64,000 nt of DNA from Erinaceus europaeus (GCF_950295315.1 NW_026647568.1:1-64000), one strand, 5' to 3'. Counted from the first letter of the stretch, positions 42,118 to 52,866 are shown. Made by a program: numbers and translations. Notes: generated by a model not told the origin, from the sequence alone.

Positions 42118-43300
42118 TTGGCAGTCCTACCCTGTCATCTCAGGGTGTCCTTAGGTTTGCTGCAGCACCCTTCCCCCAGCCCGAGTTTCAGCAGGTCTTC
42201 CACCTCTCTGTCCATGTGTAGATTCTACTGTAAGTGAGGTCAGCAGGTCCCTCTCCTCCTCCTCCCCACTTAGCGCCTTTTAGTACAACTCCTTCAGCTT
42301 CCTTCAGGATGTGGCAAAGCAGCCTTCCTGTTTACTGCCGAGTGGCACTGCATTGATTAAACACCCTTTCCTAGCCATCCGTTTTCGAATATCGGGTGAA
42401 ACCCAAGCTCAGGCTAGTGCAGGCAGTGCCACCACCAACACAGGCGTCCACAGAGCTCTCTGAATGGGGAATCGCATTTTCTTTGGCTATGTCTCTAGTT
42501 CTGTGAGTGCTTAACCAGTTCTCCTGTCCTCCAGAGGTGCAGAAGTGTTTCCTTCCCCCATGGCCTGGCCAGCACTTTGTGATGGAGGACATTCCCACAG
42601 CTGTGAAGTGGCCTCTGTCACTTATCTTTATCTGCATTTCTCTGACAATCAGTGACAACATTTTCTCTTATCTGTTGACTGGATATCTTTGTGAAATCTT
42701 TCCTTGATTTTTTTTTTTTTTTCTGGATGTTGTTCAAAGTTTATGGAAAAAGGGGTTGATATTTGTCATCTCTTAGTATTGAGATGCAGAATTCATTTAC
42801 ATTACATTGTTATACAACACACAGATCATGGGAATACTTTTTCCATTAGTCAGTTGGCCTATTTATTTTACTAGTTTTTGACTGAGCAGAAGTTTTGTTT
42901 TGATTAAGTTGATATGATGACTTTATTATAAATCACATTCCCTTTGATATATATATATTTTTTTAGGAAATATTTGCCAACTCTATGCTTCCAGAGAACT
43001 CTTGAATGTTTTACTTACACTTTCAAACTCTGGGTGCATAATTTGTACAGACCTGGAATTTACGTATCTGAAGTGAAGAGCAAGGAGTTTTTTCATGTAA
43101 CCATCAGCTTTTCCAGAACAATTTCTAGGGAAAACAATCAAATAACTTTTCCTTTCCTCATCAAACTGATATCCTGTTTCCATCAAAACTGTTTAAGCAC
43201 ATACCTGCTACTCTTTAACACCCCTGTCCTATTCCAGAGATCCATCTGTCTATCCGTTTATCAGATACACACCACAATGGTTTCGGCAGCTTCATGACGC
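42118..43300 (-). mobile_element. L1 ORF2 and 3'UTR, antisense, long remnant
   Basis: The longest L1 remnant in the window. It runs from the 3'UTR (GTGTCCTTAGGTTTGCTGC) through the C-terminal ORF2 stretch (TGAAGTGGCCTCTGTCAC...TTTATCTGCATTTCTCTG), then GACTGAGCAGAAGTTTTG, to TTCCAGAGATCCATCTGTC near 43240. Order and spacing follow mammalian L1. No intact ORF2 frame. Confidence 0.8.
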
Positions 43301-43349
43301 TAGCCTACCAGGACCATCACTGGGACTGAAGGCCGACTGTTTCCGGGGG

Positions 43350-43537
43350 TCATTTTTGATGCAGGGTGAGAGATGGAGATTGAGAGGGAGAGTAAGGTGG
43401 AGAGAAGTGGACACACCTGAGGGACTCTTAAGGAAGAAGTAACTCTGCTCCTTAAGCTTGCTCTTGCAGGTGGGAGCCTGAGTAGGGATTTTCAACATGG
43501 AAAGTTTACCAGATAAACAGCCACCAGGCCCCACATT
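43350..43537 (-). mobile_element. degenerate SINE-B
   Basis: GAGAGATGGAGATTGAGAGGG, GGACACACCTGAGGGAC, CTTGCAGGTGGGAGCCTGAG and CCACCAGGCCCC. The internal region is rearranged. Confidence 0.55.
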
Positions 43538-43556
43538 ATAATAATGTTTGAAGAAA

Positions 43557-43910
43557 GGGAGTCGGGCGGTGGTGCAGTGGGTTAAGCGCACGTGGCACAA
43601 AGCACAAGGACCGGCATATGGATCCCGGTTTGAGCCCCTGGCTCCCCACTTGAAGGGGAGTCGCTTCACAGGCGGTGAAGCAGGTCTGCAGGTGTCTGAC
43701 TTTCTCTCCCCCTCTCTGACTTCCCCTCCTCTCTCCATTTCTCTCTGTCCTAGCCAACAACGAACAACATCAACAATGGTAATAATAATAACCACAACAG
43801 GCTACAACAACAAGGGCAACAAAAGGGGGGAAAAATGGCCTCCAGGAGCGGTGGATTCATGGTGCAGGCACCGAGCCCAGCAATGACCCTGGAGGGAAAA
43901 AAAAATAATA
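43557..43910 (+). mobile_element. SINE-A, long form, type copy
   Basis: GGGAGTCGGGCGGTGGTGC (A box), TTAAGCGCACGTGGCAC, GACCGGCATATGGATCC, CGGTTTGAGCCCC, GCAGGTCTGCAGGTGTC, CT tail, AATAATAATAACC segment, GGCCTCCAGGAGCGGTGGAT and an A tail. TSD ATAATGTTTGA at 43541-43551 and about 43911-43921. Confidence 0.95.
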
Positions 43911-43928
43911 ATAATGTTTGAGGCAAGT

Positions 43929-44395
43929 TTTTTTATTTATTTATAAAAAAGAAACACTGGCAGTCAGGCGGTATAACAGCTTGTTAAGTGCACATGGCGC
44001 AAAGTGCAAGGACCTGCATTAGGATCCCAGTTCGAGCCCCCAGATCTCCACCAGCAGGGGGGGTCACTTTGCAGGCGGTGAAGCAGGTCTGCAGGTGTCT
44101 GTCTTTCTCTCCGTCTCTCTGTCTTCCCCTCCTCTCTCCATTTCTCTCTGTCCTATACAACAACAATACCAATAATAACAACTACAACAATAAAACAAGA
44201 GCAACTAAAGAGAATAAATAAATAAATAAATAAATAAATAAATATATAAAATTAAATAATAATAATAATAATAAGGAAACACTGACAAGACCATAGGATA
44301 AGAGGGGTACAACTCCACACAGTTCCCACCACCAGAACTCCCTATCCCATCCCCTCCCCTGACAGCTTTCCTATTCTTTATTTATCTGGGACGTT
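43929..44395 (-). mobile_element. R1 3' end split by SINE-A
   Basis: Left part 43929-43959 (TTTATTTATTTATAAAAAAG) and right part 44275-44395 (ACAAGACCATAGGATAAGAG, GGGGTACAACTCC, CCCATCCCCTCCCCTGACAGC). The break carries the duplicated GAAACACTG. Confidence 0.88.
43960..44272 (+). mobile_element. SINE-A inserted in R1
   Basis: CAGTCAGGCGGTATAACAGC, CCCAGTTCGAGCCCC, GGCGGTGAAGCAGGTCTGC, CT tail, AATAACAACTACAAC segment and (AAAT)n then (AAT)n tail (44213-44270). TSD GAAACACTG at 43951-43959 and 44275-44284. Confidence 0.93.
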
Positions 44396-44436
44396 TCTTA
44401 ACCAGTTTAAACCTCTCAGGCAGGTTTCTTAAACCA

Positions 44437-44516
44437 AGGACTTTTTTCTTTTCTTTTCTTTTCTTTTCTTTTCTTTTCTTTTCTTTTCTTTTCTTTTCTT
44501 TTCTTTTCTCTTCTTT
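44437..44516. repeat. (TTTTC)n microsatellite
   Basis: About 14 TTTTC pentanucleotides between an R1 fragment and a SINE-A; it may be the expanded A tail of that antisense SINE. Confidence 0.95.
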
Positions 44517-44898
44517 TTTACCTGCAGGGTTATCACTGGTGCTTACAGCCAGTAGTAGGAATCCACCGCTCCTGAAGGCCATTCTTTCCACTGTTGTCAC
44601 TGTTATTGTTGTTGTCATCACTATTGTTGTTGTTGGATAGGACAGAGAGAAATGGAGAGAGGAAGGGAAGACAGAGACGGGGAGAGAAAGACACCTGCAG
44701 ACCTGCTTCACCGCCTGTGAAGTGACTCCCCTGCAGGTGGGGAGCCGGGGGCTTGAAATGGGATCCTTATGCCATCCTTGCACACTTTACCACCTGTGAA
44801 GAGACTCCCCTGCAGGGGGTGGGGGGGGTGGCGGGGCTTGAACCAGGATCCTTAAGTTGGTCCTTGGGCTTCTTAGTATGTGCACTACCACTTGTACC
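44517..44898 (-). mobile_element. SINE-A with duplicated tRNA-like head
   Basis: Antisense SINE-A whose head region occurs twice. The first B-box region is GGGGCTTGAAATGGGATCC (44745-44765). A second CACCTGTGAAGAGACTCCCC...GGGGCTTGAACCAGGATCC follows at 44790-44852. In sense order the element is head, partial body, head, full body, tail. Confidence 0.85.
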
Positions 44899-45065
44899 CT
44901 TTTTTCCTTTTAAATTATTTAAGGTAGGCTGGATTCAATGCATCCTCAAAGAATTTGAGAAAGCTTATCAATTTACCCCAAAAAAGAAAATGCTGGAATT
45001 TTCAGGTGAGGTGCCTTAAATCTCTCTACTTTGAGAAACACTGACACAATCTGTAACATCAGTGT

Positions 45066-45091
45066 TTCTCTCTCCCTCTCTCTCTCTCTCC

Positions 45092-45123
<32 letters not shown>
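45066..45123. repeat. (CT)n and (TA)n
   Basis: CT-rich tract at 45066-45108 followed by TA repeats to 45123. Confidence 0.92.
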
Positions 45124-45378
45124 CCTCATTCCTTAAAGTCTTCATTGCCTCTGAGACATTTCCTGATAGTCTTTCCTCTCTTGTCTTTGTTTGCTTATTG
45201 CCGACACTCATTGTCTGGACTTCACCACACACCCTGACTTTTGTAGACAGAGACAGGCACAGAGGGTAGAGAAAAGGAAGAGTGATGCCACAGCAGCAAA
45301 ATCCCCTCCACTGAGGTGAGGGTTGAGCTCAGATTAAACCTCCTGCCCGGCAAAGAAAACAATATCAAATAAAAAGAA
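45124..45378. other. unassigned 250 bp
   Basis: 45240-45360 could be a worn antisense SINE (GACAGAGACAGGCACAGAGG); otherwise nothing recognised. Confidence 0.35.
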
Positions 45379-45395
45379 GAGAAGACTGCATTTTT

Positions 45396-45653
45396 TTTTT
45401 AATTAAGAAAGGATTAGTGAACAAAAACATAAGGTAGAAGCCCCATGATCCCCCCCACCCCTCCCCTGATAGCTTTCCCATTCTCTATCCCTCTGGGAGC
45501 ATGGACCCAGGGTCTTTGAGGGTTGCAGAAGGTGGAAGGTCTGGCTTCTGTAATTGCTTCCCCGCTGAACATGGGTGTTGACTGGTGGGTCCATACTCCC
45601 AGTCTGTCTCTCTCTTTCCCTAGTGGGGCAGAGCTCTGGGGAAGCTGAGCTCC
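45396..45653 (-). mobile_element. R1 element, truncated, with clear TSD
   Basis: Antisense copy flanked by the identical 16-mer AGAAGACTGCATTTTT at 45380-45395 and 45654-45669. It has an oligo-T start, a 40-50 bp internal deletion after CATAAGGTAGAAG, and a 5' truncation in the GCTCCAG module. Its 63- and 83-codon sense-strand frames match those of other R1 copies. Confidence 0.93.
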
Positions 45654-45669
45654 AGAAGACTGCATTTTT

Positions 45670-46318
45670 ACCTTCTCGTTTTCAGTGGGAATGAATTCTT
45701 CACCATGAACTGCAGCGCTAGTTGTGATATATATATTTGGCCTTTATCATATATTCAGATAATAGTGCTCTTAAAACCACAGATATGTCTTAACTTTTGT
45801 CAGTATCTTTTGAGAGAGCATGCCATTCCCAGCTTTGTTTTGTCAATCAGGTTAATTGTATTAGTGACTTTCAGATGAACCTTTAAATGTAAATTAAACT
45901 AAATTCACCTTTCTGGGGAAAATTCATTGTTCACAAAATAGAAATGTGTTTGACTTGCAGCTTAATTTGTCACTTTTTTTCTGTTTGTATCTGTTTTTTG
46001 AATTTTATTTTCTTGCCCTTTTGATATTTGACTGTTACCTTCTCTCATCAGCTAAGTTTTAGCATAAACTCTCCTCCCTTTCTGAAATATTTTGTTTAAC
46101 TATTATGCTATCTTCCTTCTATAGGCTCTTATTTCTGTGTTTCTGTCACTAGTGTTTTTGTTTCTGAGCTTGCTAATTAGAACTGAATTTCCTTGACCAA
46201 GACAAGGTTATTATTTTTTTAAGTATTATTGTGTGCAAGTTACACTTCCATAGAATTTGTAAATGCTAAACATCTCTCAGGTGTATTGACACATAGTTGC
46301 TTAAAATATCCCTTTGTT
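45670..46318. other. unassigned 650 bp, perhaps old L1
   Basis: T-rich. 45960-46190 has the texture of antisense L1 ORF2 but no diagnostic motif. Confidence 0.35.
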
Positions 46319-46530
46319 GGGGCCAGGTGGTGGTGCACCTGCTTGAACACACACATTACAATGCACAAGTACCCAGGTTCGAGCCCTCAGTCCCCACTTG
46401 TAGGCGGAAGGCTTTGTGAGTTGTGAGGCAGGGCTGCAGGTGTCTCTCTGTCTCTCTCCCTCTCTATTTCACACTTCCCTCTCCATTTTGTGCTGTCTAT
46501 ATGCAATAAATAAAGAATACAAAATATTAA
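46319..46530 (+). mobile_element. SINE-B, type copy
   Basis: GGGGCCAGGTGGTGGTGCAC (A box), GAACACACACATTACAATGC, CCCAGGTTCGAGCCC B box, GGCAGGGCTGCAGGTGTC, CT tail and CAATAAATAAAG. TSD CCTTTGTT near 46311 and 46541. Confidence 0.92.
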
Positions 46531-46539
46531 AAAAATACC

Positions 46540-46800
46540 TTTGTTAATATGATATTACTATAACATTTCTATATTCTTTTGGATATATATATATATATAT
46601 ATATATTATATGAATTGCAGTAAGATGCTACTTTCATTGATGATGCCATTAATAGAATTGCCATTTTCTCATTTTTCCTTGTTCTCACTAACTGCTAGAG
46701 ATGTCTTTTATCGATTAGAAGAACAACTCCTTTTATCTTCCTCTATTCTGTCTACCTGTGGAGCTTTATACAACGGTAAAAATTACTTAATTGTGAACTT
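46540..46800 (-). mobile_element. possible L1 ORF2 remnant, antisense, with (AT)n
   Basis: A TA run at 46575-46605. ATCGATTAGAAGAACAACTCC with TTTTATCTTCCTCTATTCTG resembles antisense L1. Weak. Confidence 0.4.
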
Positions 46801-46819
46801 TCATTTGCTTTTCTTTTCT

Positions 46820-46985
46820 TTCCTTTTTTTTTTTTTTTTTTTGAGACTGAGCCAGAGCAGAGAAGCCTGGTGAGAGGTGTAAGTGATCACAGCATTAAAG
46901 TTTTCTTCAAAGTAGTGGGGGTCAAGCTGGAGCCTGCGTCACATCGCGCTGAGGTAGAGCAGGGAACCACCCATGTGAGCTCATT
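46820..46985 (-). mobile_element. degenerate SINE, antisense
   Basis: T run at 46828-46841, GACTGAGCCAGAGCAG, GGGGGTCAAGCTGGAGCC and a GAACCACCCATGTG head. Confidence 0.45.
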
Positions 46986-47104
46986 TGTCATCCTCCTTCC
47001 ACCTTTCTTTCCCTTATGAAGTCACACACTTCTGCAGTGTCCCCATGGAGTGACACCAACATCAGCGACAAGTATCATGTGCTGGATCTGGTCCACAAGT
47101 TCGA

Positions 47105-47330
47105 GTCCTGTTTTAACTCTTCTTTTTTAGACAATATTTAATTGCGTAGTGCTCAGTTTCCAAATATTTAAAGTGTTCAAATACCATCTCACTTATTTTA
47201 TATTTAACTGAATTGTGGTCAGAATACTTACTTTCATAATTCTGATATTTGGGAAGATAATGAGCATTGACTTGAGTCAGTACATAGTGGCATGTGATGT
47301 CATCAAAATCATCGATAAGGAAATCTACAC
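47105..47330 (-). mobile_element. L1 ORF2 remnant, antisense
   Basis: GAATTGTGGTCAGAATACTTAC is a well-known antisense L1 stretch. It probably belonged with the L1 piece at 48.86-49.31 kb, which follows it in L1 order. Confidence 0.6.
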
Positions 47331-47334
47331 AGGA

Positions 47335-47560
47335 AAAAATGGGGAGTGTTTGTGGGGCATGTCCACACGTTATCATGAGCAAGGACCTGGGTTCGAGCTG
47401 CTCCCAGTCCCCAAAAGCTTTGAGGGATAAAGCTGGGTGGCAGGTCTCTCTCTGTCTCTCTCAAGTCTCTCTCCCCCTTTATCACTCTCCCCTCTTGATT
47501 TCTGGCTGTCTCTATCCAGTAACCAGAGACAATAAAAAGAAAAAAAAAAAAAAAACAAAG
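47335..47560 (+). mobile_element. SINE-B
   Basis: GCATGTCCACACGTTATCATG, GGACCTGGGTTCGAGCTGC B box, GGTGGCAGGTCTCTC, CT tail, ATTTCTGGCTGTCTCTATCC and an A tail. Confidence 0.85.
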
Positions 47561-47564
47561 TTCA

Positions 47565-48640
47565 TTTAAAAGAGAGAGAAAAGATTGGGGTTGATAGACT
47601 TGAACTGGGTTGGGATATGAGTGTGTGGGACTAGGTATTATACAGTCTAGTCTGGGTGAAAACATGGCTGACAGACATCTGGGAATCTTCCAGGGAAATG
47701 TGTGCGTGGTCATCAAAGGGAAAGCTGCGCATGCTCAGTAGACACCCATCAAGGATGCAGTGGCCATGCAGCATCAGTACAGAAAATGATGGGAAAGGTC
47801 TTTAGGAGAACAGGTCATTGGTCAGAGGGCTCCCATGTGTCATCTTCACTGACCAGACCTGACTGACCCAAATGCCAGGTCCTTATTAGTTAGCTTCTGT
47901 CTAGGTTCAGCCAAACATAAAAGAGTGGACCAGGACGTGGCCACAACAATGACTCACCTGGTAGGACCCCTGGCCTGCCATAAGCACCATGCAGATTTGA
48001 GCAGTACCAGTGAGGCAGAAGGGTGGACATTCCACTCTGACGTCTCTGGACACAGTCCGAAGTGAAGCAGGCCGAGGTGGTACTCACTGCGCTGGTTGGG
48101 TTGGGATCAGTGGATGACTTCTTTGTGTGTTTGTTTCTAATGTTTGCTTTTATAAGACACCAATGAGTCATATTTATTTCATTGTTAGAGTTTCCCCCCC
48201 TTAAATCTAAAGCTTTTTGTTTTGATTTTCTTTTCTCTCATACTTTAAACTTTTAATCAGGAAAAATGAAAAGACATGCGACCAGAGATGGGCAACGATG
48301 ACTGACCGCAGGTGGAAGCTGAAACCCTTTTCTCTTACTTCTGAGGCCCAGCCACATTTATTACTTACACATACCACAATTTCCAGGTGTGCTTCCTTTG
48401 TCTCTCTTCCTTCTCAGGCAAAAGAAACAAGGCCTGATTTCCTCAAATGTTCTCCAAATTCTCTTCTGTCACAACGATGGGGGAACAACAAAGCTTCCTG
48501 GTGACTAAAATTTTGGGTCTCAGCGATACTGAGGTATCCATATTAGCGGGTTCAGAACCCGCTAATCTGATTTTTTGTTCATTTCTTACGGATGACTATA
48601 CCATTTCTGACTATACCTTCATTTCTTCTTTCTTTCTTTA
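47565..48640. other. unassigned 1.1 kb
   Basis: GC-richer part at 47880-48110 with several CpGs. A 93-codon minus frame (48171-47890) and others lack known homology. No repeat assigned. Confidence 0.4.
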
Positions 48641-48647
48641 TTTTTAT

Positions 48648-48841
48648 TATCTTTATTTATTGGATATTGACAGCCAGAAATCAAGAGAGTGATAGACAGG
48701 GAGAGAAAGAGAGAGACAGCTGCAGCCCTGCTTCACCACTCACAACGCTTCCCCCCTTGCAGGTGGGGACCAGGGACTCGAACCCGTGTCCTTATACATT
48801 GTAATATGTGTACTCAACCAGGTGCACCACCACCTGGCCCC
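48648..48841 (-). mobile_element. SINE-B
   Basis: Antisense, well preserved: TTATTGGATATTGACAGCC, CAGCTGCAGCCCTGCTTCACC, GGTGGGGACCAGGGACTCG and GCACCACCACCTGGCCCC. TSD ATTTCTTCTTT on both sides (about 48628 and 48843). Confidence 0.92.
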
Positions 48842-48859
48842 AATTTCTTCTTTAATAAA

Positions 48860-49310
48860 TAATATCATCTAGCTTACTGAATGAGCTAGTATCGAATGTA
48901 TATTCTTGGGAGTCAGGCCATAGCACAGTGGGTTAAGTGCACATGGTGCAAAGCACAAGGACCGGCATAAGGATCCTGCTTTGAGGCCCCAGCTCCCCAC
49001 CTGCAGGGGAGTCGCTTCACAGGCGGTGAAGCAGGTCTGCAGGTGTCTTTCTCTCTGCCTCTCTGTCTTCCCCTCCTCTCTCCATTTCTCATTGTCCTAT
49101 ATAATAACAATGATATCAATAACAACAACAATAACTACAACACCAATGAAAAACAACAATGGCAACAAAAGGGAAAATAAATAAATATTTTTAAAAAATT
49201 AAAAAAGAATGTATATTCTCCACTCTTGGTTTATATCATATAAGTATTATTAGTGTTATTGGTTGATAAGGTTTTAATAGTCTATATCTTTACTGATAGA
49301 TGTACTTATT
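48860..49310 (-). mobile_element. L1 ORF2 remnant, antisense, split by SINE-A
   Basis: 48880-48907 and 49206-49310: GAATGTATATTCT and GTTATTGGTTGATAAGG...AGTCTATATCTTTACTGATAG follow antisense L1 order. Confidence 0.6.
48908..49205 (+). mobile_element. SINE-A inserted in L1
   Basis: GGGAGTCAGGCCATAGCAC, GACCGGCATAAGGATCC, CACCTGCAGGGGAGTCGC, CT tail, AATAACAACAACAATAAC segment and an AAATAAATA tail. TSD GAATGTATATTCT (13 bp) at about 48894 and 49208. Confidence 0.94.
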
Positions 49311-49314
49311 TATT

Positions 49315-49925
49315 AATATTTTTAACAGAGACATTATAACAAAGGTCTGCTTCTTGGAGTACCAGAGAGACAGCCTTCACCATACCAGCTTCTGAAAAAG
49401 GAAAAAAGAAGTTTTCTCATCATTTTATGTGCAGTGGAGCTATGCTCAAATGTATTTGTGCAGATAAAAGGAGAAATGAAATACTTGTCATGTGTTTGAT
49501 TCGTAGGAAATAGGTTCTGCTATAGACTCTTAAACTCTTAAACTGTCTGCCCTGAAGAAAGAAAGACAAGCAGGAGCAAAGGCACGTGAGAGTCTGCAGG
49601 CCATCAGATCACTCAGCTTTCTGGATTGTGATGGTGTTGCCTTAATTTCTGAAAAACAGTTGCTTTCATGGGTTCAGAGAGGGAGCAAGTTAATGTCCTT
49701 TGCCCAGATCAATCCATCATGCCAGGCCACCATGTTTGTCTTTTGGCCTCGTGAGTCTGAACTGTCAGTGAGGCCAAAGCTCTTTCCTGTCTTTTTCATG
49801 CTCCATTTGTTTCATCTCTTTATGTTTATAGGCTGTGGGTTGAATCGAGGGCTTTCTTCAGGCAAGATATGCCCTTTTCTCCTGACCCACCTCCTCTCAA
49901 TATTATTGACATTTACATTTTAATC
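49315..49925. other. unassigned 600 bp
   Basis: No recognised gene or repeat. An 87-codon frame (49660-49923) has no homology I know. Confidence 0.4.
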
Positions 49926-49927
49926 AA

Positions 49928-49985
49928 TTGTGTGTGTGTGTGTATATATAAATATATATATATATATATATTATCAATATATATT
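49928..49985. repeat. (TG)n and (TA)n microsatellite
   Basis: TG repeat at 49928-49942 passing into imperfect TA repeats to 49985. Confidence 0.92.
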
Positions 49986-49999
49986 GATTTAATTAGGAT

Positions 50000-50344
50000 T
50001 CAAAAGTCTATTGGATAAGAGGGGTACAATTCCACACAATTCCCACCATCAGAGCACCATGTCCCATCCCCTCCATTGGAAGCTTTCCTATTCTTTTATC
50101 CCTCTGGGAACATGGACTTAGGATCATTATGGGGAGCAGAAGGTGGAAGGTCTGGCTTCTCTGTGGGACATGGGTGTTGGCAGGTGGATCCATGCCCCCA
50201 GCCTGTCTCTGTCTTTGCCTAGTGAGGCAGGGCTCTGGGGAAGCAGAGCTCCAGGACACATTGGTTGTCTGTCCAGGAAAGTCAGGTTGGCATATGGTAA
50301 CATCTGGAAACTGGTGGCTAAAAAAGAGTTAACATATAAAGCCA
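50000..50344 (-). mobile_element. R1 element
   Basis: Antisense R1 body: GGATAAGAGGGGTACAATTCC, CCTCCATTGGAAGC, GGTGTTGGCAGGTGGATCC, AGCTCCAGGACACATTGG, ending at AAAGCCATACAAAG. The shared sense frame is open at 50259-50008 despite a short in-frame deletion. Confidence 0.85.
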
Positions 50345-50359
50345 TACAAAGTGAAATAT

Positions 50360-50637
50360 GTAACAGGACACATGGGTGAGGTTGTCTACCCAGGGAAGTC
50401 AGTTTGGCATCATGTTAGCATCTGCAACTAGGTAACTAAAAATCACAAAGATATAAAGCAGAAAAAAAAGTTTAATAGTCAGAAACCTAAAGCTAAGAAA
50501 ATAGTAGATGAGATTTGGGATTTTGGAAAAAAACTACAAAGTCTATTTTAGGCATATTCCAAGGGGATATTTTAGGCATATTCCAAGGGTCTTTACTAAT
50601 TTTTACCAGAGCCCAACAGCTAATAGTGTTTTTAAAG
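50360..50637 (-). mobile_element. R1 partial second copy in tandem
   Basis: Repeats part of the preceding copy (AGGACACATGGGTGAGG...TCAGTTTGGCATCATG) and continues into the long-form 5' module (CAGATGAGATTTGGG equivalent, GAGCCCAACAGCTAATAG). A 24-bp TATTTTAGGCATATTCCAAGG motif is locally duplicated at 50544-50588. Confidence 0.8.
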
Positions 50638-50639
50638 AG

Positions 50640-50930
50640 GTATTTGAAACTCTAAATATGATTGTGAATCTGTTTCTTCAGTTCACTCTTGATATGTTTT
50701 TATTTGTTATCATTGAACATTCAAATTTTTCATGTTCAAGGTACATAGACATCTTTATTCAGTGATTCATGAATCAGTCAGTACCACAAATGGCTGAATA
50801 GACAGATAATACATTGATATTTTCTTTATCTGCAGAGAGATCCTAATTCTAAATGACTTTCAATGAATACATATATGCAAATTTGTATGACTCTACAAAA
50901 TATAATATTACTATAGTTTAGATCATTACA
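50640..50930. other. unassigned 290 bp
   Basis: AT-rich, no assignment. Confidence 0.4.
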
Positions 50931-50934
50931 TGAG

Positions 50935-51080
50935 CCTAACAAATAAGGAGAATGAGAAACAGAAACAGAGAGACACAGTTTCTAAGCTACTTTCAACGCA
51001 AGGAGATCAGGCTCAAACTCAGTTGTGTACATGGCAGATAACTCTATCCAAGAGAGCTACTTTTCTGGTCCAAAGGATAA
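50935..51080 (-). mobile_element. degenerate SINE
   Basis: GAAACAGAAACAGAGAGACAC, CAGGCTCAAACTCAG and CTTTTCTGGTCC suggest an antisense SINE-B or C. Confidence 0.5.
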
Positions 51081-51430
51081 AATGCTCACTGTAAGATACT
51101 TTTAGTAAAAAAAGATGTAGTATGTGGAATTTTAGTTAGACAATGTTCAAGTTATGCTTGTATCAGATGTGATTATGTATTTCTTTGATAATAATTGCTT
51201 TGTTGCATGGGACAAAATTCCCCCTGTAGAATAACCAAAGGTTTTTTGTTTTATTTTTGTCCTTTTAGTGTCAGCAGTATTCCCACTGAAGCCAGTGAAC
51301 ACAAGGAACAGTACTGTTTTCATAAGTAGTGCTTTCTGTCCACACACTTTATCTAAAATGACTCTCTGAGTTCCACTTACCAATATTTAGAAAGACAAAT
51401 CTTGGTTGCCTTATTAGAAAGTTGTATTTC
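51081..51430. other. unassigned 350 bp
   Basis: No assignment. Confidence 0.4.
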
Positions 51431-51431
51431 A

Positions 51432-51730
51432 GGGGCCCAGCGGTGGCACACCAGGTTAAGGGCACATAGTGTGGAGCACAAGGACCTGCACAAGTATCCC
51501 AGGTTTGAACCCCTGGCTCCCCACCTGCAGGGAGGGTCGCTTCAGGAGTGGTGAAGAAGGTCTGTAGGTGTCTATCTTTTCCTCCCACTCTCTGTCTTCC
51601 CTTCCTGTCTCCATGTCTTTCTGTCCTATCCAGCAACGATAATAACAACAACAATGGGAAAAGAAAAGATGTCCTGAAGAGTAGTGGATTCACAGTGCAG
51701 GTGATAACCCTGGAGGCAAAAAAAAAAAGA
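51432..51730 (+). mobile_element. SINE-A, long form
   Basis: GGGGCCCAGCGGTGGCACACC head (SINE-B-like start), GGACCTGCACAAGTATCCC, AGGTTTGAACCCC, TGGTGAAGAAGGTCTGTAGG, shortened AATAAC segment, AGAGTAGTGGATTC module, A tail. Confidence 0.88.
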
Positions 51731-51734
51731 AAGA

Positions 51735-52298
51735 AAAATGCTGTATTTTCATTCAGTCAGCTGCAAGAGTAATGTACAGTAATCATAATCTGCTAACACA
51801 GAAGACAGATTGTTTGAAAGCTGTTATTGTCTTAAATGTGTCTATCTATGATCTTGCTCTCCAACTGGTGTGCACGTGTTGAGTCTTGATCTAGAGATTT
51901 TAATGGGTGTATTCTATGTGATATTCCCAGTGCTAAAGGAAGTATTGACATGTCATATATTGAATGAAATATGTAACAATCTTCAAATCACTGTTATCAT
52001 AATAGACCCATAAAGCTAAGTGTGTGTGTGCAGGCCAGGGATACTGGAGAGTAGGAAGTAGTTACTATTTAAGACAGGCCATCCTTTGACCAGAGACTTC
52101 CTGCTGTACTTGAATACAGAGAAAGAAAGAGGTGGATGCGGATGCGTATGGGGAGAGTTATTGCCCCAGGGTAGAACTCAGGTGATAATGCCTGGAGGCA
52201 GAAGCTACCTGTCATGATCATCTAAGTTCAAGAAACCAGTGCACTGAATTGAAGAGGACAATGAACATAGGAAGATGAATTCACAGTGGCAGCTGAGA
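51735..52298. other. unassigned 560 bp
   Basis: No gene recognised; 52090-52200 may be a worn SINE. Confidence 0.4.
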
Positions 52299-52717
52299 TG
52301 TTGTTTTCAATGGGCTGGCTTCACGGGCGGGTAACAGACGACCAGGGACTCATGGCTGGGTTGTACGCAGTATCTCTTTATTCATGCAGGACGCAGCACA
52401 ATCTATACCAAGCTAAGCTAAAACTAACTAAAATGAACAATGTTGTCTTTATATATACTTCCCAAGTAGGGTGTGAACAGGATGTGACATAGAGAGGGTG
52501 GAGAGAAAAGTGACTGGTGAAAATCAGGGTGTGACAAGGAGAGGGAGTGGAGCAGGTAAGAATTCTACCACTAAACCACCAATGCCCTGGAGGGAGGTTG
52601 GTGCTTGTTAACAGCAGTTATGTAAATAGAATGAAGTGGTTATTTAAATAGAATAGTGTTAAGCAGGGGGGATTTAAACCGAATGAAACAGAAGAGGTTT
52701 TTAAAAGCATACCAACA
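52299..52717 (-). mobile_element. LTRa solo LTR
   Basis: Plus-strand ends TGTTGTTTTC and CCAACA with perfect 6-bp TSD CTGAGA (52293-52298 and 52718-52723). AATAAA on the minus strand at about 52378. Its first 12 bases differ from the sister copies, yet the TSD fixes the boundary. Confidence 0.92.
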
Positions 52718-52826
52718 CTGAGAGCCAAGTGATGCACCACAAACCTTAAGTAAGACTTGATCTGAGATTTCTGCTCTCAAAAAGGAAACTACAGGCTTGG
52801 AGTAAACAAAGAAACCAACACACAGA

Positions 52827-52827
<1 letters not shown>

Positions 52828-52866
<39 letters not shown>
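52828..52866. repeat. (CA)n microsatellite
   Basis: About 20 CA units. Confidence 0.96.

Noticed and set aside
43557..43640. Functional tRNA gene
   Set aside because: A and B boxes are present, but the sequence continues into the SINE body and CT/A tail and cannot fold as a complete cloverleaf with acceptor pairing that I can see.
43292..43795. 167-codon minus-strand frame and many frames with the wording ERNGERRGRQRGGEKDRH
   Set aside because: The same peptide recurs wherever an antisense SINE-A body is read; it is SINE CT-rich sequence, not a gene.
44382..44783. Lysine-rich 133-codon minus-strand protein
   Set aside because: Combination of antisense SINE-A and the TTTTC pentanucleotide repeat.
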